Assembly: GCF_032854445.1 (NCBI RefSeq)
Contig: NC_088307.1
Location: 18,426,017 to 18,490,016 of the forward strand
Origin: Liolophura sinensis
Lineage: Eukaryota > Mollusca > Polyplacophora > Chitonida > Chitonidae
Length of the DNA: 64,000 nucleotides
Direction: 5' to 3'
Below the pieces are notes generated by a model. The model did not search any database, was not told the DNA's origin, and saw only the letters and a program-made list of their open reading frames with translations. The translations under genes were made by a program, and so were the position numbers. Below, piece after piece: positions 1 through 12,150 of this stretch (the first letter of the stretch is position 1; every line of letters begins with the position of its first letter).

Positions 1-1130
1 GGTAGCAGTAGCAGCAAGGACATTATTTCAAAAAGAAAATAAAAACAAAATCATAAGCTTTAAATTTGAAGTGGATGTCAACTGGCTTCAATGTACATTG
101 GTGGCAGAATGACTCGCCAGCAATGATTGACTGGTCATATAGCACACTGGCATTACCGGTAATTACCTTTGTCCGCTGATAGCTTGGCACTACTCGCAGA
201 TACCCCCACGCTTGTTTAAAGTCGTGCTACTACCTGTGGTTTCATGAGACAAGATAATCCACAGGAGAAGCCGTGCAAAAATGTAATCCAGGCAAATATC
301 CGCGTTTCTAAGAAATGTACCAGTCATTGCTGTCCGGGTGTTTCTACACAGTCGACGTCCCAGTGATCTTTCCACCTGGTAACAATATAAATTCGGATCA
401 TGACGGAACACGTCGTCACCGGGAACAGACACTAGTGGAATTAACCAACATTATTAGAACAACATTTGGGCAAACTGATTCACAACAGATTAGGTGCCAT
501 GCTTTTTCCCTTAGATAACTGTCCACAACTCAACCATCCGCACTCATCACCAGCAAAAGTTTATCCCGTTCTCTCTTGTTGAAACATGGCCTCCTGTTGT
601 AACAGAGACACTACTTACGAGAAGTCTGCGTTGAAGCTGCAGTATTGTAGTAAACAACATGTCAATAACGACTGTCATCTGACCTTATATTTGATTTGTG
701 ACTTGTTGACATAAACACAGATAACCGTACAGATTTGCCGGGAAGATCGTTTACATTCAGACGACGGTCGCCTGTTTTGCTTTACCGGCACAATTTGTTT
801 TCCCGACAGACAGTTACGGATCACGAACAAAGTAAGGTAATACCGTGTGTGAAAACATGTTGACGAGAGAAAGCAAAACCATTATATCAGATTCGCTGAG
901 TGCGGAAGTACGGATACCCCCTCCCTTAGAGCCCAGCCCCCCCCCCCCGCCACTTCTCCTTACTCAGTTGAGTTCTGTATCATTAATTTACGTTATCGTC
1001 TACACTTTTGACAATCACTTTCAAGGGCAGCCGATAAGCATCGTAAATTAAATTCCGTCTCGAATCCGAATCGGTAATTTCCACTTGAAGTGGAAAGCAT
1101 CAACAAATAATCGCCACTGTTCTCGACTTT
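1..1130. other. Left edge, no gene recognised
   Basis: AT-balanced sequence with a C run at 938-949. The short block GTGGCAGAATGACTCGCCAG (92-111) recurs imperfectly at 1501-1520. Confidence 0.5.
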
Positions 1131-1132
1131 GT

Positions 1133-1239
1133 AGCAACAGACTGTTGACAGCGCTCTGACAGCAATGAACTGCTGACAGCCGCTCTGACAGCAATAAACT
1201 GCTGACAGCGCTCTGACAGCAATAAACTGCTGACAGTGC
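1133..1239. repeat. 28-bp minisatellite, about 3.5 copies
   Basis: Unit TGACAGCGCTCTGACAGCAA plus TAAACTGC. Confidence 0.9.
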
Positions 1240-1290
1240 TTGAATGCATTAAAGTGTTGAAAAGTTTTGGTGGTCTTACATGAATTTTAG

Positions 1291-1377
1291 TGGGGGGTGG
1301 GTGGTTGGGTGGGTGGGTAGGTGGGTGTGTGGGTGGTTGGGTTGGTAGGTGGATGGGTAGGTGGATGGGTGGGTGTT
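1291..1377 (+). repeat. G-rich GGGTGGGT/GGTAGGTGGAT tract
   Basis: Runs of GGG and GG separated by single T or A bases on the plus strand. A potential G-quadruplex region. Confidence 0.85.
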
Positions 1378-1519
1378 TGTAGTGACTTGCAACAGAGCCT
1401 ACACACCGATCTCGATCTCGCCTCATGTTTTGTTTTAGGGAATATCTTGACCGTTACCATTGGTATTATGGTACAAATGATCTGTTCACTACTTGTATAG
1501 GTGGCAGAAATGCTCGCCA

Positions 1520-1895
1520 TGATTGATTTTAAAGGTTACCGTGCATATAGCATGCTTTGGGAGTGTTTAGAGTTGCTTGAATTTTTTGTCAGCGTGTGGT
1601 TTTAACGTTACCACGTGACCTGTTTTAGTTATTCTCGGGATGTTTGAATTTCCGTTCGCCATCAGTTATGAAGGTTACCAAAAATGGGGTATTGCTTATT
1701 GGTTAATGAATTTGCTTGAATTTCTCGTAACCATGGGCTTTCATCGTTACCGTACATAGAGTTTTCTTTTTGTTGATAACAGAGTTGTTGAGATTTGTCG
1801 TCACCATGGTGTTTCATGGTATACTAAGTGTTTTCATGCTTATCGAGTTGCTGGAGTACATGTATGTTTGGGTTTTAACAATTCTTCCGTCATAC
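1520..1895. repeat. 68-bp minisatellite, left (diverged) segment
   Basis: Diverged units with GAGTTGCTTGAATTT, CGTAACCATGG and GGTTACCGTACAT motifs spaced about 68 bp apart. Confidence 0.65.
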
Positions 1896-2180
1896 AACAG
1901 CGATGAGTCATCAGGTGTGTGTACATATACTGTATCTTCCTGTGGCAGGTCGAGTCCATGCCGCCGAAATGCTGCCCCAATAGAGTATCATGTCGAAGAC
2001 ACCAGACATGACACCCGGCTGACGGGCCAACCTGGCCAACCAGCCCTGTTTCCTTGCTCTCTAACTTCTCAGCACTGATAGCCAAGTGAGGTAGCAACAA
2101 GTACCATTGTTTAAATCTTAGGTACGTCTTGACCACATCTAGGTCTGCCGGCTTCGACGCGGACGCTCTTATCACGTGGC
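1896..2180 (-). mobile_element. SINE S4, minus strand, inside the 68-bp array
   Basis: On the plus strand: GATGAGTCATCAGGTGTGTG, GAAGACACCAGACATGACAC and GCTTCGACGCGGACGCTCTT, closely matching the copy at 40700-41000. Confidence 0.8.
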
Positions 2181-2184
2181 CACT

Positions 2185-2705
2185 GAAGCGGTCAAGTTGC
2201 TAGAATGTCTCATTATCATGGGGTTTAAGATTACATTGTTGTGGGTGTTTTATCTGTTATCGGGTCGCTGGAATTTCTCGTCGCCGTTGAGGCTTAAGGT
2301 TACCTTACATCGGATGTTTTATTAGCCATGGAGTTGTTGGAATGTCTTGTTACAACGGGGTTTATGGTTATCTTACATCGGATGTTTCATTTGTCATTGA
2401 GTGGTTGGAATGTCTTGTTACAATGAGGTTTAAGGTTACCTTACATCGGGTGTTTTAATGGTCATCGAGTTGCTGGAATGTCTTGTTACAAAGGGGTTTA
2501 TGGTTATCTTACATCGGGTGTTTCATTTATCATTGAGTGGTTGGAATGTCTTGTTACAATGAGGTTTAAGGTTACCTTACATCGGGTGTTTTATTGGTCA
2601 TCGAGTTGCTGGAATGTCTCACCCCCAGTCAGTTTAAGGTTACTTTACATGAAGTGTTTTATTGGTTATCGAGTTGCCTGAATGTCTTGTCACTGTGGAT
2701 GTTTA
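2185..2705. repeat. 68-bp minisatellite, right segment, with 136-bp higher-order period
   Basis: Unit starts at 2462, 2530 and 2598, exactly 68 bp apart. Adjacent units alternate between a GTTTATGGTTATC form and a GTTTAAGGTTACC form, giving a 136-bp higher-order repeat. Confidence 0.92.
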
Positions 2706-2955
2706 TGCCTACCATAAATAGGAGACTCTATGTGTACCATAAGTAGGAGATTCTATGTGTACCATAAATAGGAGATTCTATGGGTACCATAAACAGGAGA
2801 TTCTATATGTACCATAAATAGGAGATACTATGTGAACCAAAAACGGGTGACTCTATGTGTACCATAAATAGGATATTTATGTTTATCGTAAATAGAATAT
2901 TTTATGTTTATCATACGTAGGATATTTTATGTTTACCGTAAATAGGAGATTCTAG
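2706..2955. repeat. 25-bp minisatellite, about 10 copies
   Basis: Unit ACCATAAATAGGAGATTCTA plus TGTGT, decaying to the right. Confidence 0.92.
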
Positions 2956-3539
2956 TGTTCGTGTAATTCCAAGAATTTCTTCCTCTAACATAATTCTCCA
3001 TGAAAGTTTCTTCATACCGTAAAAATTTCGATCTACGGGCACTACAGTGGGTACACATTCTACCTCCAATAATGCAGACATATCAGCATAAATGGCCACA
3101 AAGTGATATCTTTAAATCTCAGTTTCGTTCCACTGGCTAGGCCAGCCTAATTGATGATTTTGTTGGCTTTAAAGAAACCGTACAAAAACAAGGTCGTGGA
3201 TGAAGTATATTCACGTTTGTTAACATCAAAGTCAAGCAGACGGAACATCTTACTTGGGTTGTTGTCGGTGGAGAGTACAATGGTCTCATCTTAATTTGTT
3301 TTTACTAAAGGGATATATTTCGATTTCGACTTCGTAAATCATGCATTCGTAGACAACAATATACTGGAATTGCCTGCGCATGGTGAATGGCGTGGTAGAT
3401 CCAACATAAGTGATTTGACTTCTCAAGGGTATATACTCAAACGCCTTCATTCCAGTTTCGTGAAATATCGCAATTAGCATTGCTCAACATATTAAGAAAT
3501 GTGAAGTTCTCTTGCTTTTTATTTCATTGTTCACATCAG

Positions 3540-4085
3540 TGTTTTACATCTGTGTGATGTTTACATGAACAGTTGGTTACATGAACAGTTTGTTTACATA
3601 ATCAGTTGCTTGCTTGAACAGACGTTTAGATAAACAGAATACGAAATTTGTATTGCAGGTGCTTACATGAACAGGTGTTTACATGAACAGATGTTTACAT
3701 GAACGGTTCCTTACATGAGTAGTTGGTTACACAAAAAAGTTGGTTACATGAGCAGTGGCTTACATGAGTAGTTGGTTACACAAAAGTTGGTTACATGAGC
3801 AGTTGGTTACATGAGCAGTTGGTTACATGAGCGGTTGGTTACGCGAACAGCTGGTTACATGAGCAGGTGCTTACATGAACAGGTGTTTACTCAACGAATG
3901 TTTACATGCATTGTTGCTTACATGGGCAGTTGCTTACATAGATATGTGCTTACATAAACAAAAATGTTTACAAAAACAAATGTTTACAGTAACTGTTGGT
4001 TACATGAACAGATGCTTACTTAGACAGATGTTTACATGAACAGATGTTTACATGGACGATTGCTTCTTTAAACAGTTGCATATAT
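3540..4085. repeat. 16-18-bp minisatellite
   Basis: Irregular units of GGTTACATGAGCAGTT and GTTTACATGAACAGAT. Confidence 0.9.
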
Positions 4086-4187
4086 GAATATTTGCATTAC
4101 AACGCAACTAAGATCATCGATATGCTCTGCCGAACATCACGGACGACTGCCGACTGTTTCTTTTTTCACATGTAAACGTACGAATTC

Positions 4188-4262
4188 CTTTTATTTATTT
4201 GTTTATTTATTGGTAGTTAACACCGTGCTCAAATTTCATGTACATATGGCGGCGGGTGGAGG
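4188..4262 (-). mobile_element. SINE S3 3' fragment, minus strand
   Basis: TTATTTATTTGTTTATTTAT, AACACCGTGCTCAAATTTCA and ATGGCGGCGGGTGGAG are the inverse of the S3 tail. Confidence 0.5.
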
Positions 4263-4367
4263 TGAGGGCTTAGAGTAAACCAACGCTCGCTTTGTTTTGT
4301 ATGCACCTGTATGCTTCCGTATTGGAACAAGTGCTAATTAGTGTGTAAGGTGTTAATCGATTTGGAG

Positions 4368-4700
4368 CATGGTTCAGTTGGTAGAGCGTCCGTTTCGAAG
4401 GCGGTAGATCCAGGGTCAATCCTGGGTCGGGTCACACCTGAGACCTTAAAAGAGGAAGTTGTAGCTTTCTCGCTTGGCGTTCAGCATGTAGAGGATAGTC
4501 CAACAACTAGTTGACCCGTATCTGTATAATGGCTGGAGCAGTTTACTTACTTCGGTAAGTCGTCTCAGTGAAGCAGCACTAGATAAAAGAGCGGTGGAAA
4601 TTCGACCTGCAACATGGAGGCACATTACATGCACTCTGAGGACTCCTTCGTCGTCATATGTTAAGTACGACGTTAAACCCCAAGCACTCACTCACTCGGT
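4368..4700 (+). mobile_element. SINE S2, full length
   Basis: Head with A box GGTTCAGTTGGTAGAGCG and B-box-like GGGTCAATCC, body CTTCGGTAAGTCGTCTCAGT, tail TACGACGTTAAACCCCAAGC plus ACTCACTCACTC. The head does not close a proper acceptor stem, so it is not a working tRNA gene. Confidence 0.9.
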
Positions 4701-5589
4701 TTGGGACAACTTTTTTCGATGGCTTGGTGATTTTCCGGAGTTATATTTGAGTCTTGTGTTTTGAATACTTCTATGCAACTTGCTTTCACTGGTGGGCGTT
4801 AAAGAAATGAAAAGTACCGCTAAGCAATTTCCCATCTGTAAAATAAAAAATTGTTAAAAAATAAAAACGAGTTTTCATTCACTCTGTATTAAATGTTTTT
4901 TAACATAACAACTCTTGTATACGAGTCTTCAGCAGCCGTGCTTGGCTTGATGTCTCATGTCAAGACAGTTGTATTCCTGTATTTTCACATCCTTGATAAC
5001 CGTCTTCCTGTTTGCTTTTTTAAGTGCGAGAGCTCGACCGACTTAATTATTCCTTAGACGTTCCAGTCCATCGGAAATAATCTATACTTTAACACAGAGA
5101 CTTCTGCCATAATTGCTAAAATCGTGAAGTTTCATTGATTTTTTTTGGTATTGTAAACGTTATTCTTATTTTATCCACAACAAAGAAGTTTCGCATCAGT
5201 GTGGCATTGCCAGTACATTGACCATTGATTCATTTTTTATTTATTTGACAATACTGTTCAACGCCCTACCTAAAATTTTTCGAACTACATTAATTCATAA
5301 TGGTACGCTGTAAGAATATGGATTTGATCATTATTTTTGTCTAATTTTAGTCTTGCGTTATTGCTGGTTTGGTATTTATTGACCATTTGTACTACCGATA
5401 TTAGAACACTCTTTTAATCAATCCTAATTAATCATCTTTTCACGCTCTTCTCAAACTTCTACAAAAGTTATGTGTCATAAATTTGCATATTGAGTTCTAT
5501 TTCCAGTTGAAACCTGTGTGCGTACAGTGTAAAAATTGATAGTAATTGTACGATAAAGTTGAGACAAACACATTTAGTGCATTTCCCCA
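4701..5589. other. Spacer; nothing recognised beyond a short SINE-tail-like TTTATTTATTTGAC at 5239
   Basis: AT-rich with no ORF or clear repeat. Confidence 0.5.
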
Positions 5590-5940
5590 TAATGGCCGAC
5601 TGGTTAAAGTGTCTGACTTTCAATTGCTAAGTTACAAAACATATGGTTTCAGACCGAAATAAGGAATTTTCTTTTTTTGGTTCCCAAGTTTCCCCGAGCC
5701 TTGGTGGCAAGAAGTAATTGATTGTTCCCTGTGGTCTGGTCTGGCATAAAGGTTCCTGATTAAGACCCTTTCTTTTCAGCAATATCGCGAATAGCACGTG
5801 GGAAAGACAGCCAGTGATCCACCATTAGACGGGTGGTTTACTCTGAGCACCCGGGCTTCCTCAACACATAATGATAGTCGTTATCGTATGAAAGTTCTTT
5901 AGTTATAGCGTTAAACAAGAATCAAATAAACAAATTAAGT
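5590..5940 (+). mobile_element. SINE S3, near full length
   Basis: Head GGCCGACTGGTTAAAGTGTC (A-box-like), body ACGTGGGAAAGACAGCCAGT, GGGTGGTTTACTCTGAGCAC and CCGGGCTTCCTC, tail GCGTTAAACAAGAATCAAAT plus AAACAAAT. Confidence 0.75.
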
Positions 5941-5945
5941 AAATA

Positions 5946-7160
5946 GAAAGAAGTTCTCTCGCTGAGCACCGCTATAATAAGACAATCACGCACATCGCCT
6001 TGGGAAAGAAGGAATATGTTTTACGCAGTGACTGTCCTAAAATCCCCTGTAAATACAGCCTAGCAGTACATCTTCATTCCCCACGAATGTCTATCCCTGT
6101 CTGGGTCTTGCCAGATTGCGTTCGTTCGCACCATTACGCCGAGATGTCCTAAAATGCACTTAAAACGTCCTTGAGGCGATCACGTTTCCAGCACGTGTCA
6201 GTTGGTCTCTTTTCACTTGCAATCGCAAATGTTATCCTTCGACTCAAATTTCCGATAAAATCGATCGACATCGGTTGATGGCCGAGGTCAAGGCCGTTGT
6301 CTGTCGGGGGGAAAAGAAATTCGATTGTCGCTAATTCTTGGGCAGGCAGTATTTCAACATTTTGGCTCACACTCTAGTAATAATGGCTTCTGAAGAGTTC
6401 GCGGTGAGGACACACGGATTCCCATCGATCTACACAGAGCCTCCACATAACGTGGCGTAACGCAAATGAAACCCAGTAAACATGGGACAAGTACCAGATC
6501 CGAAGTCGGATTGTTCCTGGACAATTACGCATCATATCCAATTCGACCTTTTCCCCTGAAGGATATAAAGCAACTGTTATTTCACGAATAAAGACATTAT
6601 CAAAAAATGAGATATGACACGCTGATGAGGTTAGGGGTTTCATTACAGAATTTGTGTTCCATTACAGAATTTGTGTAACAGATTCTATAAATATAACGAC
6701 CGATTGATGAAGAAGTAACTGTACACAAATCCAGTCCTCCAAATTCACCAACCAGACAGTGTTAGATGAATCTAATACCTCATACACTAACTAACCATAA
6801 CTTATCCTGTGTATAACACACAACTGTGGAAATAAATAACGGTAGTTTATCGTGAGAGTTCTTATTGCATAGCGTAGCATCACCACCTCGAGTCTATGAG
6901 ATCGAACTCAACAGCTGTCTCTTTTTGTCCAGGCTGAAGTTCAGCCTTCACTTTTTGGACACGTTCTCTCCACATGGAAAGCCATACGTTTGTATGACAG
7001 GCAAATGTAAAAGCACCTGAGGCCCTTTTCCAGTTTTTACACTTTCCAGTAACTTCTGATATCTGTTTCTCTTGTGTGAGTACTTGTACTTGGAGTTTAT
7101 CGATGTTTTAAACAATATTTCTTCCATTTGATTGAGATGTTTCCTTTTAAAAGACATTGG
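5946..7160. other. Spacer without recognised features
   Basis: Two short minus-strand ORFs (6149-6370, 6374-6643) have no recognisable domain. A direct repeat CATTACAGAATTTGTGT occurs at about 6641 and 6660. Confidence 0.5.
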
Positions 7161-7164
7161 TTAC

Positions 7165-7306
7165 ATCATTATTTATTTATTTACTTACTTATTTAGTTTG
7201 ATTAATTAATTTCAAAGGCGTTTAATACCATGCTTGAGAATTCTTGACTTACACCATGGCGGTCAGCTTTGTTTAATGGAGAAAACCGGAGTGGACAGGG
7301 CACACC
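7165..7306 (-). mobile_element. SINE S3 fragment, minus strand
   Basis: AAAGGCGTTTAATACCATGC, CTTGACTTACACCATGGCGG and GGAGAAAACCGG. Confidence 0.65.
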
Positions 7307-7325
7307 ACTCAGCTTTGGGAAGATC

Positions 7326-7500
7326 TATTTTATTTATTTGACTAGCGTTTTACGCCGTACTCAAGAATATTTGACTTATACGACGGGGGCCAGGGAAGAA
7401 ACCTGACAGAGCCCCGGGGAACTCCAAGACCATCCGCAGGTTGCTGACAGACCTTCCAACATACAGCCGGAAAAGAAGCCAGCATGAAGCTTTGGGAAGA
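7326..7500 (-). mobile_element. SINE S1, minus strand, 5'-truncated
   Basis: GCGTTTTACGCCGTACTCAA, GACCATCCGCAGGTTGCTGA and GAAGCCAGCATGAAGC. Confidence 0.88.
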
Positions 7501-7614
7501 GATACTTATAGATATGCTCGCCATATTGGTGAAAGTCAAATGCTCCCCTTAGAAATTTAACAGCGCAAACGAACACCCTAGCGTCATCGATGGCTTATGG
7601 ATCCAACACACCCT

Positions 7615-7705
7615 TCTCCTGACAACCTTACTTTTCATTCCATTCCCGATGAAAATTATCGTGACGTCATTACGTCACAGAAAGTTTGAACATTTGTAAC
7701 TAATG
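7615..7705 (+). repeat. CRE-like palindrome repeat, copy 1
   Basis: CCTGACAACCTTACTTTTCA, CATTCCCGATGAAAATTATC and GTGACGTCATTACGTCACAG. The inverse of 11420-11530. Confidence 0.75.
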
Positions 7706-7942
7706 TGAGGGACATCCGGTTGAATTATTTAGTGCTAATACTGCATATGATTGGTCAACTGCGTGTTCTTGATTGACAGGTCGGAAAGGTCTATTGTCTC
7801 CGAAGTCCACGAACAGTGAGAGCACGGGAATCTACAAATCCCTCATGCGTGCTCTAACGATTGAAAGACAAGCGCCTTGACCACTTGGTCACGACTCGCT
7901 TGTATAGGTATTTATAGTGCTTTATATAAACACACTAAAATT

Positions 7943-8113
7943 GATTTATTTTTTTGAATAGCCTTTTACACCTTACTCACGAACATTTTACTTATACGAC
8001 GGTGGCCCGTATCATAGTGGGAGGAACCCGGACAGAATCCGGGGGAAACCCACGACCATCCGCAGGTTGCTGCAAGACCATCCCACGTACGAACCTAGAA
8101 GAAGCCAGCATGG
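7943..8113 (-). mobile_element. SINE S1, minus strand, 5'-truncated
   Basis: TTTTACACCTTACTCACGAA, ACGACCATCCGCAGGTTGCT and GAAGCCAGCATGG. Confidence 0.85.
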
Positions 8114-8424
8114 AACAATAAAATGACCATATCAGCGACCATACCACAGTTTACTAGCACCAGTTGGACCAGCACTGGGCTAATCCCCTGAGCATCAAGG
8201 GAGATGGTGCCAGTATAACCAATTATACAGTCTTTGGGATTGATTTGAATTGGGACTGAACCCGCGTCTTCGGGCTTACTAGATGAGCTATAATAATAAA
8301 CTGATGACTGTATAAAGTGTCAAGTTCCAAAATTCTTATCTTCACCAAACTTGTTTTACTAAGACCTGATGGGTATACAGATCAATCGAAACTGTCTGAC
8401 ATAATGTCGCCGAGTCCATGTACA

Positions 8425-8696
8425 CTCCGTGAGAGTTAGTTAGCGCGCTAGCGCAGCGTAATGACCCAGGAGCCTCTCACAAATGCGGTCGCTGTGAGTT
8501 CAAGTCCAGTTCATGCTGGCTTCCTCTACGGCCCTAAGTGGGAAGGTCTGACACCAACCTGCAGATGGTCGTGGGTTTCCTCCGGGCTCTGCCCGGTTTC
8601 CTCCCACCATAAATGCTGGTGGCCGTCGCATAAGTCAAATATTCTTGAGTAGGGCGTAAAACACCAATCAACTAAATAAATAAATAAGTAAATAAG
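8425..8696 (+). mobile_element. SINE S1, near full length
   Basis: GAGAGTTAGTTAGCGCGCTA head, GAGTTCAAGTCCAGTTCATG B-box region, body and AAATAAATAAATAAG tail. Confidence 0.92.
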
Positions 8697-9937
8697 TACT
8701 ACACAGTGCTACTTAATGTCACAGACACCTGGAGGGGGGCTTTGGCTGTCGGTGCTAATCCAGTGCGAAATCTGAATAGTTTGTAATTATTCCAGATGTA
8801 AAGTACTAGGTATCTCGGGAGAATACAAGGTATTCAAAACCGATCCATCATAAGTACCGTTACTTAAACTGATCTCCGTACCAGATATAATCCCAGCGAC
8901 CGGAAGTGGCGCCATTGGTAGAGGTCAGACAGAGTGTCTATAAACAGTTCTGTCACCATGCGTTTTTGTAGACAGAGCTCTGTTCGGACCGTAAATTCAC
9001 AACTAAATGGCTCTTGTTACATAAACACTGTACTTTTGCAAATGCCAAGGAGCTGTAAAAGTAAAAGCACCAATCAATTAACATGATGTAAAGTTACAGC
9101 TATAAAATCAGCGTATGTGGTAATTCGGTGGGAAGTGAATATTGCTAATCTACAAGATTGCATTTAACCAATTTATACATCTCTACATCTATATTCTATT
9201 TGTCTTTGAAAACCATTTTATGCCGTACTTTTTTGTTGTAAAACACCAAAGGATATTGTGAACATGAGATTTTATACAATAGATAACTACTGGTGTATCA
9301 ATAAACCAACTTTTCTTGTGGACAGAGTGAAATGATTGTTTCCGTTTTCCCACCGATTTCTCCAACTGTTTTGATCACAAAGTTGTGTCCATGGATCACA
9401 GAGTTCTATTTTCGAAGTTGACATGTCTCGTGGAATTTTAGTTACGGTAAATGTGACAACGTCTGACACTGTACGTTTCAAAATTCTGGAATCGGATTGC
9501 GATGATTCTGCGCATAAAGAAAAAACGTGCAAGAACTCACAATCCTGCGGGACGTCTGGTTCTCGTCTGCTCCGCCTTTGGAAATGTGCCTGATTGCGAC
9601 GGAATCAACTTCTACGTCAAAGTAATTCTACGAAACCTTTACTTGTGCCTCCAAATTGCTCCAGTAGGGAATTATCACCTACCCAGAAGATTGCATTACC
9701 ATCAGTTTGCAGGTCACGTGCATGATGCCAACAATTTTAATGCTCCTAACGTGGACCGTGAATGCCTGGGAAAACCTTACAGCATTTAACCCACTGACAC
9801 AGTTCTACGTCCTTGAATAGATCACTGGAACGGGTTAATGCTTAAAAATTCAATGTGAAAAGCACTGATTATTTTATTCTCTAATAAGTATCAATTGATT
9901 GATTTCATTTATGAAGACTTAAACTATATTACTTGGC
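8697..9937. other. Spacer without recognised features
   Basis: Overlapping ORFs at 9287-9532 (minus) and 9502-9789 (plus) show no known motif. Confidence 0.5.
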
Positions 9938-10082
9938 GTATGTGGGAAGATCTGCCAAGCAAACGGCGGATGGTCATCGGAATCAGTTGCCTCCGATGCA
10001 CCATAATGCTGGTCGCTGTTTTTGTATCAGTGAAATATTCTTAAACACCAGTCAAGTAAATAAATAAATGAATAAATAAATA
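9938..10082 (+). mobile_element. SINE S1, 5'-truncated
   Basis: GTGGGAAGATCTGCCAAGCA, CACCATAATGCTGGTCGCTG and tail AAATAAATAAATGAAT. Confidence 0.8.
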
Positions 10083-10164
10083 TAGTATTTTGTCCTGTAG
10101 CAAGCTACAATGGTACTAGGGGCAGTATATTCATCTTGTTGAATTAGACCGCCATTGTGGATAT

Positions 10165-10470
10165 ATGAATAGTTGCAATCAAAGCGCAACTGAGATACAT
10201 ATGTTATAATCGACGACTTATATTCTGGCGTGCTACACGTTTTGAATACTGATTTCTCTTATTTCCCTAGAACATACGTTTCCCACACCATAGAAAACTG
10301 TTGACGCTTTGTATGATTCCGTCCTATTTCGTCCATTATATCCTGTCTTGGTTCGTTGGTAGCCTGTGTCAAACGTCGTTTTGGGAATTTTTTTGGCCTC
10401 GCGATTATTGACCCGGCAAGTCCATCTTAGTTGAAAGCTGATATACGAATGTCTGTTTCGATACATAGAA
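10165..10470 (+). repeat. Interspersed repeat B, plus copy
   Basis: ATGAATAGTTGCAATCAAAG, GAAAACTGTTGACGCTTTGT and TGTGTCAAACGTCGTTTTGG recur at 19440-19580 and 33845-34100. No coding capacity is seen. Confidence 0.65.
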
Positions 10471-10474
10471 TCGT

Positions 10475-12150
10475 ATAAAGATAGCGATCTTTTAATTTCA
10501 CAGCTGGGTTAGTACGAACAGCTAAAACAAAAGAGTGAGTTAAACACATCATATACACCATTCCTTTGTTTTATGTTGTATAAATCCGAATTTGGATTTG
10601 GGACTCAGTGATTAAGCATACAGAGACACAGACTTTGTACAGTATTTGGCATAAAAAACACTTATATCTCTGTCATTTCGACAGCTGTAGAAAAACCATT
10701 ATTCCTGATGATTGTACCAAAAACAACAAAATCGTCCTAACTCACGATCAGGCGACAAATGTTCAGCAAAGACGATTCAGTGTCCTCACATTAGTCATAT
10801 AGAGATGCCCATACATTGACTAAAGAACCTCCGCCATATTACATCCATGAAAACCTCCTTCTCGCTTCACAAAGCAGTCCACAGCAATGTACCCGTTTCT
10901 TCTTTCCAGTATTACGTAATACATCACTCTGTACACGTGTTCCTAAAACACGTAACTAGGAGCTTAAGCCAAATATGATGTTTTTAAAACCTGAATTTGG
11001 TCTTCATTGTGTGCTGCCACAGATTCTAAAATGGTCTCAGACAGGAAGTTTTCTAGATTTCCCTGCTTTCATTAATTTCGAGGCCTTGGTGCATGGTAAG
11101 TAAGTCTACGATATTCTCTGGTGCAGTCTTACATGCAGTTCGGTAGAGACCACTTTCATTCGACCAGCTAAATGCAAATTCAGTTAACACGACACATGTC
11201 ACACGTGGAAAAGTCCGCCAGTATAACTAGACAAAGGTAGGTAGTTTACTCTGGGCAATGGTATTTCTTATCTATAATAGACATGATATAAACGAAAAAT
11301 TGTTGAGTATGGAATTAAACAACAATCTCCAATAGACATTTCCGAACTGTTAATCAAGAACTCGAAACTGACCAATCACAAGCAATATTATTGCAAATAT
11401 GTAAACCGGGTGTAACACACGTTGGTTAGAAATGTTCAAATCTTTCTGCGACGTCATGACGTCACAACTGTTTTCATCGGGACTGGAATGAAAGTAATGT
11501 TGTCACGGAAAGGGATAGTGGGGCATTGAATGTGGTGGATGTATCCATTGTCCATGGCATTCAGCTCTTGTTCCATCTGGTGCCGTTGTAAACAAAGACA
11601 TATGCCGCACTAAGATATATCCTGGTGAGTTGCTAATACTGCTGTCAGACCTATTGTTACTCAAACGGCCTACACGAATGCATATATGCCATTGTCCGTG
11701 GGATTTTAGCAGTATTAAAATTAATCCGCTTTCGTTTGTCTTGCGTGATCCGTATTTGATATGAGCGCATCGTATTCTTCGTGCGTCAAGAACTTTTCCA
11801 GCCAGGGTTTGTTACAAATGTCATCGTTAATCCAGTATTCGGTTCTCCGTCCTGGATCTATTTGACAGTGAATGAAATCTGCAGATTTGTTTCTGTCAGG
11901 AAAAATATCAAATCAGCACATCTGCCTTTCATTGTTAACGGTACGTGTCCATTTACAGTTGTACACACTGATCTTTAATTGGCAGCCACATGACACAGGT
12001 TTTTTTTACTCCCACGCTTGTTTCTTACCAAATGTCTCCCCGTGCAGTGTAAATTGAACACGTCACAACCGCGGGTAATCAACGCCAAGAAAAAAAAAAT
12101 AATATGCCCAATAATTTTAATTCCAATCGTTAATTAATGTATGAATCTTT
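10475..12150. other. Spacer with an S3 SINE remnant and an inverted CRE-like repeat
   Basis: S3 body at 11205-11315 (GTGGAAAAGTCCGCCAGTAT, GTTTACTCTGGGCA, TTAAACAACAATC). The copy at 11420-11530 is the inverse of 7615-7705. Nothing else recognised. Confidence 0.6.
11420..11530 (-). repeat. CRE-like palindrome repeat, copy 2 (inverted)
   Basis: GCGACGTCATGACGTCACAA followed by TTTTCATCGGGACTGGAATG, the inverse complement of the block at 7615-7705 with roughly 85% identity by eye. Confidence 0.75.

Noticed and set aside
4368..4440. tRNA gene-like sequence with A and B boxes
   Set aside because: It does not form a full cloverleaf acceptor stem and continues into a SINE body that is repeated at 31948-32202.
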